From: Synchiropus splendidus
Lineage: Eukaryota; Chordata; Actinopteri; Syngnathiformes; Callionymidae
DNA: 64,000 nucleotides
NCBI RefSeq assembly: GCF_027744825.2
Contig: NC_071345.1
Location: 13,083,501-13,147,500 of the forward strand
Direction of reading: 5' to 3'
The position numbers and the translations under genes are program-made. The notes beneath the pieces were generated by a model, which was not told the origin of the DNA, did no database searches, and saw only the letters and a list, made by a program, of their open reading frames with translations. Below are positions 30,206-42,134 of the stretch, piece after piece (within the stretch, counting starts at the first letter, position 1; each line of letters begins with the position of its first letter).

Positions 30206-33200
30206 TCACTCCCAGGCCATCAGCAGCTTGTGAAACGGCACAAAGGCACCATAGCCGCGCTTGCTGGGAAGACACGGAACAACAGAGCACATTGGTGAAT
30301 TTAACACGCAAAATTCAGATGACTCAAGTGAAATCTAAAGCTTGAAATGGCGTAAACAATATATGTGAGCATTGTTGCTCAGTGTCAGTTTGATATGTGA
30401 ACAAACATCAGCGATCATGTTGGCACCTCGTGTTCCTTCAAGGTTTATTAATGACATGATCGCTATTGTACGAGCTTGATAATAACGAATCAATAGCCTC
30501 TGATATCCCGTAATTGAAGTGTATGTTAAATGGTTTACTGTGTGTGTTAATAATTAATACACTAATTATGAACTGATTTACAGTAAATAATGAGCTGAAT
30601 GATGTTGTCGACTGTGACCTTTGAGCAAGTATTTCAGAGCAAAATACAGTCTGCCTTCTTTATGATTTACTACTGGCGAACATGTTCCTGAAACATATGT
30701 ATTTATTGCAATATATTGTCAGTTACTTTATTTAGTTTTTCCACAATTAATATTATATGATAAAATACGGGGAGTTACCACTCGAAGTAGCTGTGGCCCT
30801 TGTGGCTGCCGTCATGTAAACCAAGATCGGGCTTCTGCAGCTCCACCCCAAGGTGGATATCTGTCTCCCCCTGCAGGTGACCCAGGAAACGGACAGTTCC
30901 CGTGCTGATGCGGCCCGATGGCAGCATGACTCTGACTCGGTGACCTAGCTGCAGGTCCATGGGAGAGTGAGGGACGAACACTCGATGAGGCCCTGGAGAT
31001 GTTGTCTTCCATGATCGCACACTGAGGGGAGACACACAGCGCCAATTGTGACAGTAAATAAGGATATGAAATACAATATAGTGGAATAATCTACTTTTTG
31101 AATCTTTTTCAATATCAGTATTTATTATTAGTATGTGAATAAATAATAGCAATAACTGAAGACGGTTTTCCAAGGATAAGTTAAATGTTTTCACCTGCTT
31201 GTGGAGGCTGAGGCTGATAAGGAGGTGTTCCTCGAGCTCTGGTCAGATGACGTGGAAATTTGGCCGCTTGAATGTCTTCTAGAGGACGATCCAGACGACC
31301 CATCTCGCGATAAACTGCACCCTGAAAACCAGTGTTGTTTGAATTGAAACTCCTCCCGGAACATTTAGAGCGTCCAACACACCTGAGATTGCATCAAGGC
31401 CGTTCTCAACCCCTGACTCTTCTTGACTTTCGGACTGGACTCCGACACTGACACCAAGCTATGATGAACATTTAAAGTTAGTGTAGCTTGGGAAGTGGCA
31501 GAGTTCCAGCACGGTTGCGCACACCTGTTGGCAGATCTCTTCCTGTTTTCTCTTCAGTTCCTCAAAACGTCTTTCCCATGATGCTTTTTCGCACGCAATC
31601 TTGGTCCTGAGCGACAAAATGTCTCTCTCGGTTTTGGTGAGTCTCTTCTGAAGGTCAGCTGCTCGATCAGGGCTGCCAGGTATTGCTGCTATCGCTTTGC
31701 TTTCAGTGCCTGATGCTTGAAAAGAATCCAAATAAACGCGATCAGCAAACATTAATAATAGCAAGCAAGACAATGCTAGTACTTACTTGTCATTGTAAAC
31801 AACACTGACATTAAATAGACTTACATTTCAGTGTTTTCAGTGGTGGCTTTTGAGCAGGCATGTACAAGGAACTGGAAGATCTAGATTGTCTACTAAGAAA
31901 TACTTTGGTTCTTTGCAACCAATAATAATAATAATAACAATAAAATCCCTTCTCACTTTGCCTCTTGCTTTTTCTTCCCTGAGTCTATAAAGCATAGATC
32001 CTGGCAGGTCCGAGTACTGTCCCTCTAACTCCCTTGTCTCCTCTATCAGTTGACTTGTCCATCCTGCCTGCACTCTCTTCTTCGCCTGCCACCATCTGTT
32101 TCCATTACTGCGGATGATTGATCTCAAATACTCATCCGCAGTGATGGGCAGATGAGGTATCATGAAACAGTATTGCAGGGTTGATGAAACAGTGGCCACT
32201 AAATGGCGCCCTTGGTTTACAAATGATGTGAAGTTTCATTGAATTCGTTTTTCAAGTCCAAACATTTTACAGCAGACAGTGCCATCTGGTTGCCTCTGAA
32301 AATCAGTACACTGTTTCATGAAACCCCATCAGCCCTTCAACACTGTGTCATGAAGCCTCATCTACCCGTCACAGGGGTTCAGTTATGAACTTATCATCAT
32401 GTTTGACAAGGATCAAGACATCTGAGTTCAAATGATGGAGTTACTTGTCCTTCCTTACTTGTCCGCTTCCTCTGACTGCTTCTGGGAACTTTGGGAAGTT
32501 TTTTCCTCGGCAAGAATTTGACAGCGTTGTATGGGCACACCTGTAATTGAAAACATAACATTGGTCAAAGATATAAACCATTGCATCTCAGTGTAGTTGA
32601 TGCCGTGGCAATATGAATGTATTTCAGTATAATATGACCAGAGAAACAAAGACAGACATTCATACATTTTGAACATTTAAATAGTCAAAACAGGTCCTTT
32701 CAGGCATCAACTTCTCAAATCATTTGGCTGACACCAAATGGGGAACTGTACGGTAGTACAATCAACAGTGGTTACTATCATCTGTTTCATTTGGATCTTG
32801 TGACGCAAAAACGGAGGCAGACAGTCAACTGAACTAACCTGAGGGTATTAAAAACAGTCTACTACAGGCTACACTGGTGAAGCTCAGAGCATGAAGATCA
32901 CTTCACAGACTCAAGAGGAAACCTAATGCACCCACAGAGAAAAACTATATCAATTTAAAGAGTAAGTAAAAAGTAAAAGAGTAGCATTCAGTGAAGACTA
33001 AATGAGAGTAATGTTTTAAATAATAAACAATATGAGGCCATCATCACTTGGGACAGTCTTACCCAGAGGAATCTGCACGTGCACAAAAGTCCCTTTAAAG
33101 TCCATGTAAAGACGGTCCACAGGGTGGTGGTCATGATACCAATGCATGTTCATCTCACGTCGTCTTTCATCTGTTCGAGGTAGACGAAAAAAATATATAA

Positions 33201-33407
33201 TATTGTTGTGAATACTGCTGTACTACCAGACGCAGAAATCCCATAACTTTGTGTGAAGCTTGACACCAGAATCATACGAAGCAAATCAAAGCATATTCGA
33301 CTGCACTCATTCCTTACCAATGAGCGTGTGGCCTGGTTCATCTCCAACGGTGCACGAAAGCTGACCTGTTGCTATGAAGTCTGTGTAAGCGGTGCTGCTG
33401 GCAACTG
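30206..33407 (-). CDS. Coiled-coil protein with C-terminal CAP-Gly domain, unrecognised
   Basis: Minus-strand exons, 5' to 3': 33318-33407, 33063-33170, 32459-32540, 31957-32107, 31525-31715, 31383-31458, 31195-31321, 30779-31021, 30206-30263 (stop TGA). Eight of the nine have boundaries that agree in phase. The junction between 31957-32107 and 31525-31715 is off by one base unless a GC donor at 31,961 is used or a small exon near 31,830-31,885 has a boundary I cannot see. Order: a globular segment with HWYHDHHPVDRLYMDF and FVHVQIPLG, a basic linker with NRWWQAKKRVQ, a coiled coil (QKRLTKTERDILSLRTKI), a Ser-rich stretch, and a CAP-Gly domain ending the protein at GAFVPFHKLLMAWE. CAP-Gly domains bind EB1 and tubulin tails; the usual GKNDG is GLHDG here. 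No kinesin motor is visible, so KIF13B is unlikely. A microtubule-linked role is inference. Confidence 0.75.
31836..31880 (-). other. Possible small extra exon of the CAP-Gly gene
   Basis: On the minus strand this segment reads ...SSLYMPAQKPPLKTLK in the frame that joins the downstream coiled-coil exon, and is followed by a strong donor (gtaagt). Its upstream acceptor-like AGs all give a one-base phase conflict with the exon at 31957-32107. It may be an alternative exon, or a true exon with a misread boundary. Confidence 0.3.
32138..32376. mobile_element. hAT-like MITE inside an intron of the CAP-Gly gene
   Basis: Left end CAGTGATGGGCAGATGAGG, right end cctcatctacccgtcacag, with interior catgaaacagtattgcag and gcagacagtgccatctgg. 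It belongs to the subtype carrying a second copy of the gatgaaacag block. Its left edge lies about 30 bases from the splice acceptor of the exon at 31957-32107. Confidence 0.8.
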
Positions 33408-35221
33408 CTGTGTAGGTAAATCTGCTCTAATCTTCTTAGTCACCAAGTAGCACCGTCCAGTTGCATCCAGGTAGCTGGATTTAGCAGGTTGAACCCAGTC
33501 GATTTAAACAATGGAAACAAGGCGGTTTTCTACTCACATTACGGAGTGCTGACGTAGCACATTTGTTTGTGCTTAACTAAACTGATGAGAAAAGCTAAAA
33601 TTCTAAATAGCGTTTCATTTATCTTTTTTCATTGTGAAATCAACTTTATTTCTTTATTTATTTACATTGCCACAAGTGTGTACATGATTGACATAAAATT
33701 ACATGAATTAAAATTAAAATTCAAGCAGTTTGCAGTATCAAAGTTGTGTTGCAAAAAATATGAAGACTTGAAGCCTAACTATGTGTGGACTATTTGTCAT
33801 GTTTGGAAAAATAACCATTAGAGATATGAAGTGTTTCTGCGCAAAGCAATCTGACCTCGGTTTACTTAGATGTTTTCCATTCAGAACAGAACATAGTGAG
33901 TTTGGTTTCATTGTAAGTAGCATCACATCACCCAATGGAAGAGTAATCATAATTTTGTTTACCAGGAACTAGTAAGTATATGAGACTGTTTTAGTTTTAC
34001 TGTGTAAAAGTGCACAATGGAAACATCACAAAGTTATGAAAATTACTCAGCATACAGTAAATAAACCATTTAAAAGCCAAAGCTTTGTCTTCTGTGGATG
34101 AAAATGAATCATCTTTCGCATTGCAACGATAATCCTTACTTTTCTCTGTTGAATGTAATTGTAATTTACATGATATAAACAACTAGAAAGGCTCGGGAAG
34201 GCTCATACCTCTGGCTAACTGCTACCCAATATTATTGCCCAACATGGATTGTATTTGCATAATTCACTCATAATATTTGGAGTGCAATGCGCTGAGTCGG
34301 ACTGCAGGTGGCAGTAGTGTCACATAGCTCCCAAAACAGCCACGAAAGAAGCCTAAACCTACATTAGGATCAGATAGCATGTTGTGTTTTAGTAAACCAG
34401 GTTTCAGCAGATAGTATTATAGAACGTGCTTCTATAAGTTATCCCAAGTGGAACCATCCCAGGAGTTATTCTGTTCCAAATCAACGTGCCCGACACACAA
34501 CCTTGACCTAGCCTCACTGTCACACCAGTGTATTGCGCCACAGCAGGGTTTGCGCCATCATCTGATATCTTGGGAGCAAATAATAATCCCATCTTTTGTT
34601 CGACTTGGAGAAACATAAGACAACAAGCAAATACACAGCATCGCCGCTCTTGAATGGGGTCGGTTTTAAATAACATCATTAGTGCTGGTGACTGGGAGAT
34701 GCCGAACACAAACTTCCAGAGTAAATCACTGCTACCTCTTTTGTCAGCAGTGAATGAGTCCAATTACGGGCCGCTGCATTTGAAGCTTGTTTCTGGAGAA
34801 AATTTGCAGCAATTATTTGGAAGATTTCATCGAAAATGCAGTTACATAACATGGTAGCTAACTCTTTTTTGGTCTTCTATAAAAGAGCTGAGGAAGAGAA
34901 GGAAGAAGACCGTAAGTTATGAGCGGGTTTGATGGGATCTTTTGGATGAAAAGTGGTGATAAAATCAATGCCTACTATGAGTCACTATAGGAAGCAGGGA
35001 GCAGTTCAGAACAGTGTTCAATAGAGGCACTGACTGAGGCGATACATGATAATTACGCTCTTCTACACCAGAGAAGTAAAGGCTCGGGACTCTCTGTGAC
35101 CTGAAATAGTTCAAGTAACACTGCATTGGATGTAAGTGGTGTTGAATAATTCCTCGTCACTCTGACCCAAAACAGTTTAAATTGCAAGGCAACTGGAGTG
35201 AAAACAGAGAACTTCTGTCAC
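33408..35221. other. Probable long first intron of the CAP-Gly gene
   Basis: If the exon at 35222-35324 is real this is one 1.8-kb intron. A minus-strand open frame at 34,404-34,763 contains a protein-like stretch (VEQKMGLLFAPKISDDG) after an AG preceded by pyrimidines, but no donor or family supports it. The plus-strand open frame there looks accidental. Confidence 0.35.
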
Positions 35222-35324
35222 CTGATTTGCAGCCTTTTGTGCCGCGTCCAAAGAATTCTATGCTGCTCACTGCCACAATGAAGTAATTGTAGTCTGTGGG
35301 GGCTTTGTGGCCCGGGGGAGACAT
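35222..35324 (-). CDS. Candidate first coding exon of the CAP-Gly gene
   Basis: Minus-strand ATG at 35,324 opens MSPPGHKAPTDYNYFIVAV and continues to a donor-like gtgaca after 34 codons plus one base. That phase is exactly what the exon at 33318-33407 needs, and the joined peptide reads smoothly (GCKSAVASSTAYTDF). The donor is weak, and an alternative with an AG just upstream of the ATG would make this an internal exon. The join is inference. Confidence 0.4.
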
Positions 35325-36102
35325 CGGGTCTCTGATTTCACTCACCGTAGTGTGTCATGAAACCAACTGCTTCTATTTGTAATTTCTCACCCAGTCACCA
35401 AGGGGCCATCTTCAATAACACAACTGACGTTTGGTTATTACATGTTTATTGAGACATTTGTTATAGTGAGGAAAAGATTTACAAACATTAAGAGCAAATG
35501 CAGGAGAGGTGGCAACAAAGTTTTATGGATATAAGTCCATATTTAAATATATTTTTCGGCTGTGTAGTCAGAATAATTCTGATAATGTGGGCCTCAGTTG
35601 CATTTTCTGCTGGAACATTGATGCTATGGTGAGAGTGCCGCATCATGAGACCCACCCAGCAACCACAGGTTATTTAGTCTCCTCCTCCTCCAGGACAACA
35701 GGTGAGAGTTTCCTCTTATTGGAAAGACAAACGATTGAGAGCAGCCGAGGAGAGGAGTTTATGAGGACAAGTTAATTCATTCACAGCCAACAGCATCAGA
35801 CCTGAAACGGTGAGTAGGCTAAACCTCAAACTATAGTGCGCAAATGTATGGTGATGGATTTCAATTCAGATTTTAGATGCAGCAATGCCAGGACTTTTGA
35901 GCAGGTTTAGATGAAGTCATCTGGAACCTTAGCTATAGTTTTGCAATATATGAATTAGTTTCCGAATGTATTAACAAATCAATATTTTGTGTTTTTTGTC
36001 TTGTTGTTTGTCAATATATTAAAAGAAAACCGAAATATATTCTGTAATTGTAATGTTATTTATGTTGAATCATTAGAATTAGCTAATCTTAAATAACATT
36101 CA

Positions 36103-36127
36103 CTATATATATCTATATATATATATC

Positions 36128-36172
<45 letters not shown>
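36103..36172. repeat. Compound (AT)n-(AG)n microsatellite
   Basis: AT repeat with ct interruptions running directly into nine AG units. Confidence 0.95.
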
Positions 36173-36173
<1 letters not shown>

Positions 36174-37661
36174 CTGTCAGAAAGATACAATAATGTACAC
36201 ATATTTATATTCCTGCAAAACATAAATAAATTGTGATTTATGTATTCATTTATTCGCTTATTTTTATTTTTATATTAATTGTTGAGTGATAATTTATTTG
36301 CTAAAAATAACTTTAAAGAATGACAACACATGATTTTAATTTTAATTTAAATTTAAGTTACACAATGAAATCGTGGACATATAATGATAATTCATTAAGT
36401 AGAAAAAATATTTTTGAAACAATAAACATTTTAATTTGAATAATAAATAAAAAAATAAAGATTATAAAACTCAATAGGAATGATAATTTTGTTCTAAACT
36501 AGACTTCCCTTCATAAAAGTAATATAGAAAACAAAGTTATGTGAGTGAATTGTTTTAAAATGTAAAAACTGTACAGTGTATTTTCAAATGTAATAGGCTT
36601 AACCTACGGAGATCAAATGACTTGACTTGGATCCCAACTATGGTGCTGAGGTTGCTAAAAATAGACCTCACAATACTAATAACATATCACACACTTTATT
36701 GTGTGTTGGGCGTGATTCGTGCGATTCTTGTCTCAGGTGTATTAGAATCTAACAAACTCGGAACAGAACCGATGACATGTTCTAGCGCCAAAATGTCTGC
36801 TGCTGTCATTGTTACCGTGGCGTGTGACACCTTGGACACCCTGCACAGCTCTCTGGGGGAAGAGGAACAAAAAACAAGCACTGCTGCTTAGCGTTCCTCC
36901 CAGAGGGGCCCATGGAGGAACAAACACATTTTAATTGCCTTGGCTGACAAACATAACCAAATGAGGTCAATCGAACTTTCAAATCTTGATAAAAATCGCA
37001 GAAATCTCTCCAATATTTGAAACAGAGCATCTGTACATAACGTTCCTTTCCCAGTGCCTATAGTGATGAAAGAATTAAGATATCGGGTTCAACTGAACAA
37101 ACAGACAATTGTAAAAAGAGAAGAGCGCAGAAGAATTGGCACTCACTTATCAAAAGACCTGCACAGGCGAAACTGAAGGTTCAAATCCGTATCGCCTGCG
37201 TAAACAATCCAGGGATTTGTCAAAGATGGCGTCATTCAATACGCAGTTTTGTGGACAATAGTGTCAGAATGTTAATCACCAGTGTTTGTTGAACCTCCTG
37301 TGATTTTGGGATGTCATTACAGGCCGGACAAAGAGCTCGCTGGAATGGCCTCCAGTACATTGAAAAAGGGTACGTTCACCTATTTGGTAATCACGGGTCA
37401 GATTTTTCCAGGTACTTGTCACTAACCGAAGACAATGCTGGCAATAAATCTCAACATACAATGGGACCTTAAAGCTTGTAAAGTAAGATTTATGAATATT
37501 TCCTCCTACAAGGCTTTCAGATTTGGACTCCTGCAGCTGATGTGTCTCACAGACAGTCTGTTTTCACGTGTTTCTGTGGTGACTTTCCCATCTCTTGTTT
37601 TTTGCTATTGAGCTTCATTGGGTCGATACCTCCTTCCCTCTCTGAGGGCACACTCTTTGGT

Positions 37662-37777
37662 AGTGTCAATGACGCATCATGAAACAGTATTGCAGGGTTG
37701 ATGAAACAGCGTCCTAATTTTCGGAGGCCATGTCCAAACATTATTTGGTCATGAAACCTCGTCTACCCATCACTACT
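37662..37777. mobile_element. Internally deleted hAT-like MITE
   Basis: Contains catgaaacagtattgcag and ttgatgaaacagcg as in the copy at 32138-32376, and ends in gaaacctcgtctacccatcacta. The middle is missing and the left terminus is eroded. Confidence 0.7.
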
Positions 37778-39199
37778 TTTTGGAGTTGGTGAAGGGTCTT
37801 CTTTTTCTTGTTAATCCCTTCAGTCCAACTTGGCCATGTGAAGTCTTGCATTTCTGTGGTTTCACGCACTCAAAAGTGAAGTCATGAAGAAGTCATGATT
37901 CTGGTATTGTATTCGTCATTTGTGCCATGTTTCCACTGAGCGATCTTGGTAAGTAGGAATCGGTTACTTACCCTTATAAAGGAGTTTCTACTACAGAATG
38001 TGTGGAATATAACTGAAACCATTTTTTTGGTACTTCGAGCTTGGGAGGAGGTGAAAGAGGCCAAAAAACGCATAGCTTCCTCCTTCCTCTTTGATCAAAA
38101 TGATTGATTCTCAGGATGTTTTCCTTTCCAGTGGAGATTTCAGAAGGTCTTCTGTCTGTACATTCATGTGTCCTGTCACTTCCAGGTGCTCAATTCGACC
38201 TTCTTATCTCAGTACTCTTCTCCTGGAGAAAACGTCCTTGCTGGTCGATCTCTCTGTTTTGTTCTTGAAGTAGACTCCTGAGCTCGAGTATCGCCCCTCG
38301 ATCCTCTGATTTACTCAGTTTGACGGATCAGGAGCTTCTGTATTCTGCCTCCTTCCTACTCTGTGACTTTCACATTAGAAAACACCTGCAGAACATTTTT
38401 TAGGATGAGTTCATCCGCCAGGTTCCTCTTGTGATTATAGCTAAGATGGTAAATCTAGGGCACAGCATCTTGACAGGTTCATGATAGATATTCATTATTT
38501 TGGAGTAGAAAGCTTTAGAGAATAATTTCAACTCACCTTGCTATGTTGGTTAGAACCGTTAAAAAACTACCTCAAGGTCGAAGGGCAGACAGTAGCAACA
38601 GTAGCAACACTCTTCTTAGTATCATAGTAAACCAGATGTTCTCAACTAGTGGGTCAGGAACCCACAGTCACCGAGTCACTTTCAATCCGTCAACTGCCAT
38701 TTGCCTATTTCATTTTCTTTTTTGTTTTTTGGCTGAACGACAATTGGACTGTAATATTGTGTTGTGAGGTTCTAGCTGCACTTTGTAACTTTGATCCAAA
38801 ACTAACTTCACACAGGTCGTTTTTCCACTTATCATTTTGGGTTGATCTACATGCATAAAACAAACCTTACACTTAGACTTCCTTTAATTGTCATTGCACA
38901 ATAAAACACAACAGCGAGACCTTGGCAACGAAATGTCGTTACTTGGCTTCCGGTTCAAACAATAATATAATAAAATACTCATGAGGGCAAAACTATTATT
39001 ATAAGTGCAAAGAACAGTGCAAGTATGTAAAGTAAAGTGTGAAACAGAAAACAGAATAACTGAATGATCAATATGAAACTGGACTACTATATGAAATCAT
39101 TCTTGAAATGTTTCACTGTTAATATGATATAATATTTGCTCATATATTTAAAAATATGTTTCTCTTCTTTGTTTCCACAAACTAGTTTCTTCCGAGGCC

Positions 39200-42134
39200 A
39201 TGCGTTTTGTAGTTCTTGGCCTTCTTCTACCATCAGTATTAGTGTCAGGTCAAGCACCAGTCACGCCCACTGGCAGTGCTGCGGGCTCAACAGCGCAAGG
39301 CACAACTGCCAGTGGCATGACCGCAGCCAACACTGGAACAATGAGCCAGATGTCGCCGAGCCCTGGCAGCTCAGGAGCCAACACTCAGCCCGGAGCGTCC
39401 ACTCCTGATCCAGGTAAACTGCAACAATATACCAAAGATAAACAAAAGTAGCAAACCTTACATTGTCTAGTGTTTTACATAGTTGGAGTTTTGTCAGTGA
39501 AGATCACAGACCAGCACTAATCGGTTCTCATCTTTTCAATTGACGCTTGACCTCAGTCACGTCCATGATGACCTCAGGTCTGACGGGAACACCAGCCACC
39601 ATGACCTCCAGCTTCCAAACTCAAATAATGACAACTCAGGATTCAATTCAAAGTGAGTCTTGTCTGGGAGAAGTTTGTATTCTCCCTTTTAAAAAAAAGT
39701 AACCATTGTTGGTGCTGATGAGGAAGAAATATATGGCTTTATTTTGTGAATATAATGAGAGCGAAAAAATATGTGGTCAAAATTGACTGAACCACGTAAC
39801 TTAAAAGGGCTGGGAGGTAAGCATAAACATTGCCCTATCCCATCATATGACCTTACAAGATGCTGCCTTAAATCATTCAAATTTACCTCTAAGTTTGGAG
39901 CAATAGTTTCAGTCCTGTTCTGATCGGAACAACAATGACATTGAAAGACCATGGGAGATCAGCCAGTAATATGAAATAAGATGAAGAAAACAGGTAGAAA
40001 TATAATGTTAAATAAATGAAGATGAACCTAATGCAAAATGTTACTTGGTATTGGCCAGAAGATGTTTTTATTATTAATTTATTTATTATCTATTCTTAAT
40101 CCCGTCAATTCCTTTGGGGTTTGTAAAGCTACAGAGAAGAGATTCTCCATGTATAGGTTTAGAAAAAAAAAACTCTGCTGCTCTGCTATGAAGTCAACTG
40201 TCCCAAAGTTAAGTTACTGACTTAATTCAATACTTTAATGGGCCTCTCTTCTCTTAAAGGTGCCACCACTGGTGTAAATGGGACCAGCTCCTCCAATGAC
40301 ACCATGGCAAGTTAATAAATTACTCATCTGTTCCTGTTCTTCTTCCCTTGACTTTGTAATTCCACAATAACAACCTTTTTTTTTTCAATTACAGTTGAAC
40401 TGTCCATCATTCACCTGTAATTACTCAGACTGCAACATGATGTACACCACTGCAAATCATACTGCCTGCGCTGATGGCTACTGTCAGGTAAGAGATGAGA
40501 CAAGAGGCTTTTAATGGACCATTACTCTTGAAATAAATCTGATTTACACGTGCAAGAGGGAGTTTAGGGTTATCTATGTTGGATTTTCATAACATAATAG
40601 TCACAAAAATATTCTCCCACTAGAACACTGAATTATATTGGAATAAAATACATGCTTCACAAGATGATTTCCCTGTGGTAACTAAAGGATGAGCAGGGTT
40701 ACAGGATTATACAGCGCCGCACCATTAAAATGGCAATGACTTGAAAAGAACACCTAACCGCATCTCATATGTTGCACCTACACGTCATGGAAAACCAATG
40801 AAAGTCGGAAAAGTTGGACATGCAGGATATAGCCGTGCTGTTGTGGAGAACTGAATTCAAATTTTCCGTCCTTGCTATTTGTGTATGACGTGGTAACCTT
40901 CATTATCTGGAGCCTCATTATTTTTGTCCTCAAATCACCAGCTCATCCGGCAGATGGACATGTGCTACACAGTCAGCTGCGCCGCCTCCTGTGTAGTAAC
41001 CTGCACCAACTCTTCTCAAACCAACTGCTCCGTCAACTGCTGCAACACAACCAACTGCCTCAGTGGCGACTTCGCAGCCATGGCAATGACAAGTAAACGC
41101 AATAGAATGAATCAAATGATGAACAAATGTGGTTTATGTCAAACAAATATTGAATATCCTATCTTTAATTTTGTGTTCTGTTCTTAGCGGCAACAATGCC
41201 AGGAGCATCGACCGCGTCTATGACGACCTCCATGATGACCACGGCACCGCAAACAACTGCAGATAACGTGAGAACAACATGTGTTTTCTGAATTCATTCT
41301 CAGTGAAATGCTTTTAGAAAGAAGAAATACACACAAAAAAATTAGAAAGTAATCTCTTTTTTTTTTTTTTAAACAGGGAAACAAATGTCACTCAGCAACA
41401 TGTACCGGTGCTACTTGTTACACCAATTTCAAGACTGTGCAGAAATGCTCCTCCACACAGTCACACTGTCAGGTAAGAAAAAAAAACATTTTATGTTGAA
41501 TGTTCTGAATGTTTTTGAGGGCAAATTTACAGTTTGATGTTTGCACTATAGCCTGTATAACCTTTGGTAGTAATAGGCAGATAAGGTATCATGAAATAGT
41601 ATTGCTGTGTAGATCAAACCGTGTCCTAATATTCTCTTAGTTGAGCAACAATGTGAGTTTTCATTGAATTTGTTGTTGAAATCCAAACATTTCACAGCAG
41701 ACAGTGCCATCTAGTGGCCAATGAAAATCAGGACATTGTTTCACGAAACCTCATCAGCCCACCAGTGGTTTTCAAAGTTTTTCACACAATATTATTTGAC
41801 TTTCGAGTCAAATAATATTTTGAAACTGTTAATCTATAGAATCCTGTCAGGTTATTGTCCTTGGTTCTGGCTTTGGCAGCTGAAAAAGGAGGCTACAAAC
41901 GCTGGCACGAAGTGGACAGCAGGCTGCACCACCGACTGCTCGGCCCAAACAGCATGTAAATCATCCACGCAACCACCATGTCAGCTGGAGTGCTGCACAG
42001 CCACAACAAGTTCCTGTTTGTTCCTCAACGGTACATTGAACGTCTACGACTCCTCATTTGCAAGTCGACTTCACGGCCATATAGAAGTGGTAACCTCCTC
42101 GCTGTGCCTGTTGGCCATTGGTTTCCTGCTGTAG
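39200..42134 (+). CDS. Mucin-like, probably GPI-anchored protein with two Ly6/uPAR-like domains
   Basis: Exons 39200-39413, 39557-39652, 40260-40306, 40395-40487, 40942-41092, 41188-41267, 41377-41472, 41880-42134 (TAG); phases agree, 343 aa. A signal peptide (MRFVVLGLLLPSVLVSG) leads into a Ser/Thr/Gly/Met-rich region (to about residue 119), typical of O-glycosylated mucin. Two Cys-rich units follow, about 120-200 and 228-315, joined by a Met/Thr linker. Exons 4 and 7 both read C-x4-C-x4-C-x9/11-C-x4/6-C and end in CQ at a phase-0 junction; exons 5 and 8 both end C-x3-CC-x4/5-C, the signature end of Ly6/uPAR folds. About eight N-glycosylation sequons are present. The C-terminus (VVTSSLCLLAIGFLL) is a typical GPI-attachment signal. 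Intron 3 uses a GC donor. Outer cell-surface location is predicted; the ligand is unknown. I do not recognise the gene. Confidence 0.85.
41573..41765. mobile_element. hAT-like MITE in the last intron of the Ly6-like gene
   Basis: Reads aataggcagataaggtatc, catgaaatagtattgctg, cagcagacagtgccatctag and gtttcacgaaacctcatcag, the same order of words as the copy at 32138-32376. It occupies about half of the intron between 41,473 and 41,879. Confidence 0.75.

Larger units (their letters stand above)
35325..39184. other. Intergenic DNA and possible 5' exon of the Ly6-like gene
   Basis: A strong donor (gtgagt) at 35,810 follows a G/A-rich stretch and could end a non-coding first exon. It would pair with the strong acceptor ending aaactag at 39,184 just before the Ly6-like gene's start codon. 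The rest is AT-rich with a MITE relic near 37.7 kb. I see no coding exon. Confidence 0.35.

Noticed and set aside
30779..31021. Assignment of the CAP-Gly gene to KIF13B
   Set aside because: KIF13B also ends in a CAP-Gly domain, but no motor, FHA or kinesin-3 stalk sequence is visible and the loop residues differ.
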